NCBI RefSeq assembly: GCF_947491795.1
Contig: NZ_CANLKW010000009.1
Coordinates: 19,671 to 83,670 of the forward strand
Reading direction: 5' to 3'
Origin: an uncultured Roseobacter sp.
GTDB lineage: Bacteria; Pseudomonadota; Alphaproteobacteria; Rhodobacterales; Rhodobacteraceae
DNA: 64,000 nucleotides
The notes below the pieces were generated by a model. That model was not told where the DNA came from and did no database searches. It saw only the letters and a program-made list of their open reading frames with translations. Numbering within the stretch: the stretch's first letter is position 1; each line of letters starts with the position of its first letter. The position numbers and the translations under genes are program-made. Below, piece by piece: positions 1 through 7,154 of the stretch.

Positions 1-871
1 AAGGTGTCCCGGCCTGCAAGACCATGATCGCCAACCGGTCTATCGCAAGCTCAGCGGTTTCGGCGTGGATTGTTGTCACCGATCCGCCGTGACCCGTGTT
101 GATGGCTTCCAGATATGTCAGCGCTTCAGCACCGCGCAACTCGCCCACAACGATGCGGTCCGGGCGCATGCGCAAACTCGCCTGTAGCAGAGCATTTGTT
201 GACCGCTGCGATGTCGGAACGCGTTCAGCCAGCAGGCAAACGGTGTTTGGCTGACCAGGGAAAAGCTCGAAGGCGTCTTCAATGGTGATGAGCCTCTCGT
301 CGTCCGGAACCGATTTCAGCAGATGCCTTGCGAAGGTGGTTTTGCCGGTGGACGTCCCACCGCTGACCAAAAGATTCAAACGATGGCGGACGAGCGACGA
401 CAAGGCTCTGGAGAGGTCGCTCTTTGCAATTTCCTCGACTTCTGAGAGCCTCGATTGCCGCCGGTCATCGAGCGAGACCGGCTTCCCGAACAGATACTCA
501 GGATCGAAGGTTGTCTGGCCACCAACGCCAAATAGTCGAATGGAGATCGCAGCACCGTGTTCTACCGCGGGTGGCACAACAACCTGGATGCGTAGCGGGC
601 GCTCAAGGTAGTCGATCTTACCTGAAACCAAAGGCGACTTCTGCGACACGCGCGCGCGCGCATCACCAACCAATGTGGCAGCCAGATTTGCTGCTGCGGC
701 CACCTCGACAGTGCGGTCAATTTTCTCCATGGCGTGGGCACCTTGGCGTTCGATCCAGACATTACCATCCGGGTTGATCGCCAACTCAATGATGTCGTCC
801 CGCAGGATCAAATCGCGATAGGGTTCTAGGTATTGCTCGAGATACGAGGAGGGGAGGGACGCTTCGCTCAA
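1..871 (-). CDS. virB11: VirB11-family T4SS ATPase (3' end beyond window)
   Basis: This is the hexameric traffic ATPase at the cytoplasmic base of the conjugation T4SS. The reverse-strand translation from position 871 runs open to the window edge, about 290 residues, so the C-terminus is missing. The Walker A motif GGTSTGKTT is visible near residue 170, followed by ITIEDAFEL and the His-box-like segment NTGHGGSVTTIHAET. The likely start is a TTG at 871, because TTGA overlaps the virB10 stop and the frame stays open from there; a downstream start is possible. It is the last visible gene of the virB operon. Confidence 0.9.
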   Translation of the reverse strand, partial: MSEASLPSSYLEQYLEPYRDLILRDDIIELAINPDGNVWIERQGAHAMEKIDRTVEVAAAANLAATLVGDARARVSQKSPLVSGKIDYLERPLRIQVVVPPAVEHGAAISIRLFGVGGQTTFDPEYLFGKPVSLDDRRQSRLSEVEEIAKSDLSRALSSLVRHRLNLLVSGGTSTGKTTFARHLLKSVPDDERLITIEDAFELFPGQPNTVCLLAERVPTSQRSTNALLQASLRMRPDRIVVGELRGAEALTYLEAINTGHGGSVTTIHAETAELAIDRLAIMVLQAGTP

Positions 872-2289
872 TAGATCACGATGTCCCTATCGACCAGTAC
901 GGTTACCATGGCCCCCTGGTCGACGTAGATGGTTGGCGAGATCGAGACCTGATCGGCGATCACCGAACTTGTCGCGTCTTCGAGATCACTGCCGACCTCC
1001 TCCAGAACCTCGCGGGTCACTTCGTCTTCCGTGGAATTGGCGGCGACTGCGGGGGCCGCGCCGATAATCGATATCAGAGCAGCTCCTCCAAAGCGTTCGT
1101 CGAACTTCGTATCCACCAAACCGGTCAGGCCAGAGCGTCCGAGTCGATCACCCCCGACTGAGGCGATCTGCATGGATGTACCGTCCGGCGTGAGGACGCG
1201 CGTCCATAGAATGAGGATGCGCTTCTGGTTCACTTCCACACCAGATCGATATTGCCCGAACAATCGCGAGCCTCGCGGGAGCAGTACTGCGTCGCCGGAA
1301 AACGCATAGACAGGTTCCGCGACGACCGCGACAACGTTTCCGGGCAGATCACTGTTGATGGCCGTTTGCAGTGCCGCCTGTATGACGGACCCTTGCGCGA
1401 GAGTGCGTTCGGGTCGCTCCATCTGCGCCGCCTCATCGATTTCAAGCGGCCGCGCCGCGCCTCTGAGATAGGCTTCGTTTTCATTCAGTGGGATATCTGC
1501 GCCTGGTGCGCCGTTCTGCAGGCCGCTGGCGTTTGGTGCCGTGACCGATGATCCTGTCGAATAGACCACGGCAGGAGACTGGATCTGGGCCCTCAATAGT
1601 TGTTCGGCCTGCTGTTCGGCCTCGCGGCGCTTTTGTTCCTCTTCCTGTCTGCGACGTTCCTCGAGAAGCTGTTGGTCGCGGATCAGGGCGTCATTGGCGC
1701 GTTCCCCTTCAAGGGCTTCGCGTTGCGCGCGTTCCGCCTCCAGAAGACTCTGAAGAGAGTTCAGCCGGGTCTCGCTGTCGCGTTCTAGGGCCGCGAGTTG
1801 TTCATCTCGCTCCGCGACAGCGGCTTCGAGGGCTTGTGCTTGATCTGCGAAAGCACTGCGCAGTTCGGTAACGGCTGACTGAATCTCGGCGTTTCGCTCG
1901 GCTTGAGTAACGGCGAGTGCTTCACGAAGCTCAGCCAGTTCGGCGAGGATATCTACGCTTGGCTCAGCCGCGGGCGGGATCGGCTCGGGGGCCTCAAGGG
2001 CTTCTTCCACAGCGATAAGGGCATCGTTCACGCGCTGGTCCGCTTCATCGGCAGGAAATTCCAGCCGACCACCATTTGAGAGACCGTCATTCTGAAACGG
2101 CTCGACATCCGAAGTCTCTAGTTGGTCTGGATCCGCTTGCCAGTCAGTCGCCAGGAAATACGCAACGCCCGCACTGCCGAGGCCGAGAGCGAGCGCCAGG
2201 GCAGTGACACCGAATCCCGATCTGGGTTTGGAGCGTTTTGCCTTGCTGAATGTATCCAGCCGGTTCTTCAGGTTGGGATCATCCGACAT
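868..2289 (-). CDS. virB10: VirB10/TrbI-like T4SS core-complex protein
   Basis: VirB10 spans the inner membrane and periplasm and forms the outer-membrane core with VirB7 and VirB9. The 473-residue product has a short basic cytoplasmic tail, one membrane helix at about residues 27-47, a long acidic and Gln/Glu-rich coiled-coil stretch (about 100-235), and the conserved C-terminal beta domain from about residue 285 (LAQGSVIQAALQTAINSDLPG, LLPRGSRLFGQY). It lies 3 nt after virB9 and overlaps virB11, so the genes are probably translationally coupled. Confidence 0.94.
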   Translation of the reverse strand: MSDDPNLKNRLDTFSKAKRSKPRSGFGVTALALALGLGSAGVAYFLATDWQADPDQLETSDVEPFQNDGLSNGGRLEFPADEADQRVNDALIAVEEALEAPEPIPPAAEPSVDILAELAELREALAVTQAERNAEIQSAVTELRSAFADQAQALEAAVAERDEQLAALERDSETRLNSLQSLLEAERAQREALEGERANDALIRDQQLLEERRRQEEEQKRREAEQQAEQLLRAQIQSPAVVYSTGSSVTAPNASGLQNGAPGADIPLNENEAYLRGAARPLEIDEAAQMERPERTLAQGSVIQAALQTAINSDLPGNVVAVVAEPVYAFSGDAVLLPRGSRLFGQYRSGVEVNQKRILILWTRVLTPDGTSMQIASVGGDRLGRSGLTGLVDTKFDERFGGAALISIIGAAPAVAANSTEDEVTREVLEEVGSDLEDATSSVIADQVSISPTIYVDQGAMVTVLVDRDIVIY

Positions 2290-2292
2290 GGC

Positions 2293-3027
2293 TCAGTTGC
2301 TCACGTATATCGCGGAGGTGTCTCGGTAGATGCAGAGCGCTTCTTCACCCAGCCGCAGTGTCCAGAAGTCGTTGACACCGGAGACGCGGACGGTGTTGCC
2401 GTTCTGGGTCCAATTGACCGTGCGCTCGCGACCGCGGTTGTCAGCCTTGAAGATCGCGGGTTGCCGTCCACTTTCGGGAAAACTGAAGTAGGTAAACCGA
2501 CCGTCGTCATAGACCGTGGCCGGGCGAAAGTCGCCTTCGCCGGCGATCTTGTAGTTGTAGTTGCGCGGCGCCTCGAACCCTTTGGGCTGTGCGTTCGTCA
2601 GTGTGGCAAGGCGCTCTTCGCCCGGGTAGCGAAACCGCACTTCGAAGAACATGCCCGTGCGACCTGGAATCGAGCCTTCCCGGAGATGGAATGCATAGCT
2701 GCGACGGTTGGTGATCACGGTCATGTTGGTCGAAGCATTTTGGACATGCGGCTTGATCGTCAGCACATTGCCAAGCTCGGGAATTGGATCGACCTGAAAG
2801 CTTTCGGTGTCTCCCACGATTACAGCCTCGAACCGCTCCCCGTCTCCAAACTGGATCGTGGTCGAGTGCCGCAGATCCGTCTCGATACGGAACACCTGCT
2901 GCTCGTCGTAGACCGCATATCGTATGCGGATATCTTTCGGCCCACCCTGAGGCGTCGCTTCCGAAAGCACTTGAGAAGGTGCAAGAGCCAAAAGCAAACA
3001 GGGCAGGGCGGTGCGCAGCTTCATCAC
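2293..3027 (-). CDS. virB9: VirB9/TrbG-like T4SS outer-membrane core protein
   Basis: The 244-residue secreted protein matches VirB9 in length and operon position between virB8 and virB10. It starts with a signal peptide (LPCLLLALAPSQVLSEA) and has the two-lobed pattern of the family: an N-terminal beta domain with DIRIRYAVYDEQQVF and a C-terminal part with NYNYKIAGEGDFRPATVYDDGRFTY-type sequence, which in VirB9 contacts VirB7 and VirB10. The stop is separated from the virB8 stop by almost nothing. Confidence 0.92.
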   Translation of the reverse strand: MMKLRTALPCLLLALAPSQVLSEATPQGGPKDIRIRYAVYDEQQVFRIETDLRHSTTIQFGDGERFEAVIVGDTESFQVDPIPELGNVLTIKPHVQNASTNMTVITNRRSYAFHLREGSIPGRTGMFFEVRFRYPGEERLATLTNAQPKGFEAPRNYNYKIAGEGDFRPATVYDDGRFTYFSFPESGRQPAIFKADNRGRERTVNWTQNGNTVRVSGVNDFWTLRLGEEALCIYRDTSAIYVSN

Positions 3028-3693
3028 TCAGTTCTCCAACGTTTCGGCGTCGACACGATAAGACGTGACGACAAACCCGAGCGGGTTGGCCCAGACCTGC
3101 TGCAACCGCTGACGGGTTTCCGGGCGAAACTCGTAGCGCAGCGTAGCGACGTAGGGCCGTGTCACAGTCCTGTTGTCACGGGGTTTTCGAAGCGTTTTCG
3201 TGAACCGCACCTGCGCCACCCCGGGTTCGACCTGGTTCACAGACCGGATGACCACATCGATTTTCGCGTCCCGTCCATAGACTGAGATCGGATAGTCAGG
3301 ATTGGTTGAAGACCAAAGATCGCGAAGCGTGCGTGCGGCGTCTTCGTCGGATCTTTGCAGGACCGAATTGATCCGTTCTTCACCGTCGGTCAGGTCGTAG
3401 GTTTCGCGATCATCCACGTAGGCGACCAGATTAGCCTGAATGATCGCATCACTTTCGTCGAGGCTGAGCGCCTCGACAGCGGCAACACGGTCCATTTCGC
3501 CGGTTTCCTTGTCGACGACGACCACGAAGGTCTCGACCGTCTTGAGCGGGAACAAAGCAACGGCTCCCACGAAACCGACCAAACCGATGATCACACCAGC
3601 AGCGGCGACAAAGTAGGCAAAACGCTCGCGCCTGCGTGGCCCAAAGATGAAGTCGGCCTCGAAAGCGTCCTGATCGAACTCCGCGCGGGTCAT
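3028..3693 (-). CDS. virB8: VirB8 inner-membrane T4SS assembly protein
   Basis: VirB8 nucleates assembly of the translocation channel. The 221-residue product has a short cytoplasmic N-terminus, a single membrane helix at about residues 25-50 (FAYFVAAAGVIIGLVGFVG) and a periplasmic NTF2-like domain with RFTKTLRKPRDNRTVTRPYVATL-type strands. Length and topology are normal for the family. Its start overlaps the end of virB6 by 4 nt. Confidence 0.92.
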   Translation of the reverse strand: MTRAEFDQDAFEADFIFGPRRRERFAYFVAAAGVIIGLVGFVGAVALFPLKTVETFVVVVDKETGEMDRVAAVEALSLDESDAIIQANLVAYVDDRETYDLTDGEERINSVLQRSDEDAARTLRDLWSSTNPDYPISVYGRDAKIDVVIRSVNQVEPGVAQVRFTKTLRKPRDNRTVTRPYVATLRYEFRPETRQRLQQVWANPLGFVVTSYRVDAETLEN

Positions 3694-4703
3694 GTCTTGC
3701 GAAAGGATTTTGTCAGCGCGAGCGCGGCTGCAGGCGTCCGGCGGATCAATTCGTTGCTCTTCGTGGCCGCACCGCTCACTTCGCGTCGTAGCTCGTACGG
3801 CGTTCTGCCGGTCAAGATGCGTCCTGCACCACCCGCGCCATACTCTCCAGCGTTGACTACGCCGCGTCGCGCCAATCCCGTCAGGCCGATCGCATTCGAG
3901 GCGATGCCCATGACACCTGTGAGGTTGGATGCGATGAACGGGACGGCGGCCATCACGCCAGCTGAAAGGAGCAAGATCACGAGGAACGGCAGGATCAGGC
4001 TGACCGTTTCGACGTTGTCCGGGTCGGCGGAGGCGTCGCCAATAGACTCAGCGATGGCGACGATGATCCCGGCGGCTCCGGCAGCGGCCACAGGCATCAA
4101 GGCATAGCCGATGGTTGCCCGTGTCCAGGCTTCGAAAAGCGATTGGGTCGGTTTGAAGAGCGACGTCAGGATCATGAACGGCGCGATGACGATCATCAGT
4201 GTGAAAACGATACGCGCGTAGGCGATGATCCCGGCGGTGACGGCTGCGAAGATGGCGGACAGAACGAAGAAAATCGCCCCGAGCACTGCGCCAAACACCC
4301 AGCCCGCACGGTCGCCGATGGCGTCACCATAGGCGGTGATCCGGTTCACCATGCTGTCGAGGCTTTCGTAGACTCCGGTTTCATCACCAGTGGCTGTCAA
4401 GGCAAGAATACGAGATCCGATTGCCTCTGGGACGTCCGAAACGATCCGGTAGATAACTTCAAAGTTTTCCCAACTCTGAGCGAAGATTCCAATCAAAGAT
4501 ATTTTCAATCCGAATGCGAATGCGCTGCCAAAAGTCATAGGGCGCAACTGCGTGACAACACTTATGCCAAGAATGATGAGAAGGAGCACAGAGCCAACGC
4601 CAAGCACGTCTCCGACTTGCCCGGCAGCCTCCACAAAACCGGCTTCAGCGACGGAATCGATTGCGTCATCGACCTGCTCAAGGATGTCTGTGATGATTCC
4701 CAT
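3690..4703 (-). CDS. virB6: VirB6/TrbL-like polytopic T4SS membrane protein
   Basis: VirB6 is the multi-spanning inner-membrane part of the DNA translocation channel. The 337-residue product has at least five hydrophobic segments, including VGSVLLLIILGISVV near residue 35, a long double segment around residues 135-180, and two more near 200 and 240. The soluble C-terminal tail is basic. It sits directly between the 131-residue secreted protein and virB8, as expected for VirB6. Confidence 0.9.
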   Translation of the reverse strand: MGIITDILEQVDDAIDSVAEAGFVEAAGQVGDVLGVGSVLLLIILGISVVTQLRPMTFGSAFAFGLKISLIGIFAQSWENFEVIYRIVSDVPEAIGSRILALTATGDETGVYESLDSMVNRITAYGDAIGDRAGWVFGAVLGAIFFVLSAIFAAVTAGIIAYARIVFTLMIVIAPFMILTSLFKPTQSLFEAWTRATIGYALMPVAAAGAAGIIVAIAESIGDASADPDNVETVSLILPFLVILLLSAGVMAAVPFIASNLTGVMGIASNAIGLTGLARRGVVNAGEYGAGGAGRILTGRTPYELRREVSGAATKSNELIRRTPAAALALTKSFRKT

Positions 4704-5099
4704 TCAGTTACCGCAAATGTCGAGGAACTCCGCTTCCAGGCCATCGGCCTGGCTCCGCAGGTCGATCACATCGAAAGGCAGCTTTGGATTGTCTGAGGTC
4801 ACATATTGTTTGGAAATGCGGACGACGAGTGACCAATCAATTTCGTTGAAGGGGCATCCACAAACATCAGATTGAATTGCCGTCTGGTATGCGTCGATGC
4901 GCAAGATCTCGCGATAACCATTCCTGACATAGGCAAACGAATCCAATTCTTTTGGCGGTCGCGGGGCCTTGCATTCTGTTTGGTCTTCGGTCGGTTGCGC
5001 CATGGTTTCGAACCCACCTTGGGAGGTTTGAGCGCTCAGCGTCAGCGGCAAGCAGACCAGCGCAAGCGCGGTCAGGGAAACGGGGCCCACTCGGATCAT
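4704..5099 (-). CDS. Secreted hypothetical protein in virB operon
   Basis: I do not recognise this 131-residue protein. It has an N-terminal signal peptide (LTALALVCLPLTLSAQ) and four cysteines in the mature part (ECKAP, DVCGCPF, LDICGN), which suggests disulfides in the periplasm. It lies between virB5 and virB6, where other T4SS operons carry an entry-exclusion or VirB7-type small protein, but there is no lipobox. The ATG overlaps the virB5 stop region and its stop abuts the virB6 start, so it is co-translated with the T4SS. Confidence 0.75.
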   Translation of the reverse strand: MIRVGPVSLTALALVCLPLTLSAQTSQGGFETMAQPTEDQTECKAPRPPKELDSFAYVRNGYREILRIDAYQTAIQSDVCGCPFNEIDWSLVVRISKQYVTSDNPKLPFDVIDLRSQADGLEAEFLDICGN

Positions 5100-5869
5100 T
5101 TTGGCACCTCCATAGAGCGGAATTTTCGCTCCTCGGCGAGGGTTGCGGCATCAACAACACCCAACTGCCCGCCATTGACGCCGGCGGCGGCTTCCAGACG
5201 CCAGATCTGGGTGAGGATGATGCCGAGTTCGGCCGTCACGCGCGTGTTGAGATCGACCGCGGCTTTCAGACCGCCTTGGTCGTCGATCAGCCCCACCATG
5301 GTCTCAAGACGGCCAAGGCTTTCCCCGGCTTCGACATGGCTTTCCTGAGCGGCAACCGACAGCATCGCGCTGGACCCGGCTTGCGTCGCGATCCGATTGT
5401 CTGCGGGCTCACCGCTGGTCGCCAGGGATGTCAGGCGCGCTTGGGTGAACCCGCTGCCGGACAGAACCCGTTCAACGGCAGCATCCAGCTCCGCCCCCGG
5501 TCGAAAGCCGCTCAGGAAGTCACCGCTCGAAATGGCTTCAGCTGTCGCGAGTGGTGCTGTCAGCTTGCCACGGACCCTCTCGAACTCTTCGACGGTCGCA
5601 AAAAGCTGGCCCAATTCATTGCCATCGATGAGAGAGGCCAGTTGGCCCTCGAGGTTCAGAAGCTGGCTCAATTGCGTTTCCAACTCCTGCCGCATCGTCG
5701 CGAGCTGTTGCAGCTGGACATTCAGATCCTCTGCCATGTGTTCGAGCTGCAAGACCAATTGTCGAAGGTTTGAGTTGTCGAATGTCGGGACACCCTGGGC
5801 ATCGGCTTGATCTGCGGGCGTGACGGCGAGAAGCGTGGCGAAGGCGGTGCCGAAGGTTTTTCCTTTCAT
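5096..5869 (-). CDS. virB5: VirB5/TrbJ-like minor pilus protein
   Basis: VirB5 proteins cap the conjugative pilus tip. The 257-residue product has a signal peptide ending near ADAQG, then a mostly helical, Gln/Leu/Glu-rich body (LEHMAEDLNVQLQQLATM, ELETQLSQLLNLEGQL) typical of VirB5/TrbJ coiled coils. Its mature N-terminus (AQGVPTFDNSNLRQL) closely resembles that of the upstream transglycosylase fusion (AQGVPTQDNAGLGQL), so the two probably arose by duplication. It overlaps both neighbours by 4 nt. Confidence 0.82.
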   Translation of the reverse strand: MKGKTFGTAFATLLAVTPADQADAQGVPTFDNSNLRQLVLQLEHMAEDLNVQLQQLATMRQELETQLSQLLNLEGQLASLIDGNELGQLFATVEEFERVRGKLTAPLATAEAISSGDFLSGFRPGAELDAAVERVLSGSGFTQARLTSLATSGEPADNRIATQAGSSAMLSVAAQESHVEAGESLGRLETMVGLIDDQGGLKAAVDLNTRVTAELGIILTQIWRLEAAAGVNGGQLGVVDAATLAEERKFRSMEVPK

Positions 5870-6972
5870 CGGATGACTCCCATGCGCATGAAGTCGCGCT
5901 CAGAGAGCCGGTCCGCGGCCAGATGTTGGCCATGGGCTGCCTCGCGCTGACGGTTGGCAGCCATCAGACGAACGCGAAGGTTGAGGATGCGGCCTATTTC
6001 GGCCTTGGCGTAAGTATTGAGTTCGAAGGCCCGCTTGATGTCCGGCGTCTCGTCGATCTGCCGGATGATCGAGGCGAGCCGATTGATGACTTGCTCGGTC
6101 GTGGCGTGGCTATCGGCGGCGTAGTAAACACTGGCTTCTGAGATGCTGCTGTACTCCGCAAGCGCCAGGTCCGACGGCGAGAGCGTGCCGAGCGCATCCG
6201 CCCCACCAACAACGGCGAGATATTCGTTGTAGAACCGCGAGATATTCCTGACATATCCTTGGGTTTCGGCAAAGGGTGGCACGCCGCCATATTCATGGAC
6301 CCGGCCAGGTCCGGCGTTATAGGCGGCAAGTGCATGCGGGATGTTTCCGAACGTGTTCAGCTGCGTCGTGATGTACCGCGCGCCGCCGCGGAGGTTGTCC
6401 ATCACATCGTAGCGGTCGACGCCCATATCGGACGCTGTTCCCGGCATGAGCTGCGTCAGGCCATAGGCGCCCACGGGGCTTTGCGCGGTGACGCTGAACC
6501 GGCTTTCCTGTTTGATCAGCGCCTGGAAAAGGCAGCGCCACTGGGTGGCCGAAAGACCGGCCCGCCGCACTCCAGCCGCTCCGGCATATTCATCGGCCAC
6601 CCGCACAATCATCATCTCGACGGTCTCGCGTCCCTCCCCGAAGAGGCGGCTGTCCATAGGGTGATTGGCGGCAACGGGGTAGACATCGCCCGCAGGGAAG
6701 TCCGCGTTTCCGTCCAGCGCGCGAATGTCGAGCCCTGGGCCGGTGAGTGCGGCTGACATCGCCTCCAGCACCCGAAGCTGATCGAATTGAACCGAGGAGA
6801 GCGTTTCGCCCGTGCCCAATTGGTCGCGCTGCGCCTCCATATCGTCCGCCAGTTTCGAGAGGATGGTGAAAAGCTGCCCAAGCCCTGCGTTGTCTTGCGT
6901 CGGCACACCTTGCGCATGGGCGAGGGGCGTCGAGCAGACCAGAATGGCAATGAGAGAGGCCGCTGGTTTCAT
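5866..6972 (-). CDS. Lytic transglycosylase with flanking VirB5-like segments
   Basis: This 368-residue exported protein combines two functions. After the signal peptide it begins with a VirB5-like segment (AQGVPTQDN, helical to about residue 75). Residues 110-230 form a soluble lytic transglycosylase domain with catalytic Glu at about 156 (KQESRFS), AYGLTQLMPGTA and AAYNAGPGRV. Residues 285-368 are again helical and VirB5-like (RAFELNTYAKAEIGRILNL, ending RDFMRMGVIR). It would cut peptidoglycan locally during pilus or channel assembly. A separate VirB1-type transglycosylase exists at 10097-10762, so this operon has two. Confidence 0.85.
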   Translation of the reverse strand: MKPAASLIAILVCSTPLAHAQGVPTQDNAGLGQLFTILSKLADDMEAQRDQLGTGETLSSVQFDQLRVLEAMSAALTGPGLDIRALDGNADFPAGDVYPVAANHPMDSRLFGEGRETVEMMIVRVADEYAGAAGVRRAGLSATQWRCLFQALIKQESRFSVTAQSPVGAYGLTQLMPGTASDMGVDRYDVMDNLRGGARYITTQLNTFGNIPHALAAYNAGPGRVHEYGGVPPFAETQGYVRNISRFYNEYLAVVGGADALGTLSPSDLALAEYSSISEASVYYAADSHATTEQVINRLASIIRQIDETPDIKRAFELNTYAKAEIGRILNLRVRLMAANRQREAAHGQHLAADRLSERDFMRMGVIR

Positions 6973-7154
6973 GGGCTGCGCCCGATCGCTTCGAAGTCGC
7001 AGTCCTTAGTGCCTTGCGCCGCAAAGGAGAAAACTTCTGTACTGGCTCTGCTCACGGCAGGCGCGCCGTCGCGGCCAAAACACGGTGAGGTGGCATCCGT
7101 ATAGCGTTCACAGGCGGCAAGCATCGTCGCCAAAAAGATTAGAGCTAATCGCAT
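6969..7154 (-). CDS. Small lipoprotein, possible VirB7
   Basis: The 61-residue product has a type II signal peptide with lipobox LAAC (Cys about residue 14), then a short mature region with two more cysteines. VirB7 proteins are small outer-membrane lipoproteins that bind VirB9 through a cysteine, so this is a plausible VirB7 equivalent although the gene lies after virB4 rather than before virB8. It overlaps the virB4 stop and the following gene, supporting cotranslation. Sequence identity to known VirB7 could not be judged. Confidence 0.65.
   Translation of the reverse strand: MRLALIFLATMLAACERYTDATSPCFGRDGAPAVSRASTEVFSFAAQGTKDCDFEAIGRSP

Noticed and set aside
651..660. GC dinucleotide run (GCGCGCGCGC)
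   Set aside because: It lies in frame inside virB11 coding sequence and needs no separate explanation.
2122..3285. 387-codon plus-strand open frame
   Set aside because: It is antisense to virB8-virB10 and has no ribosome site or domain.
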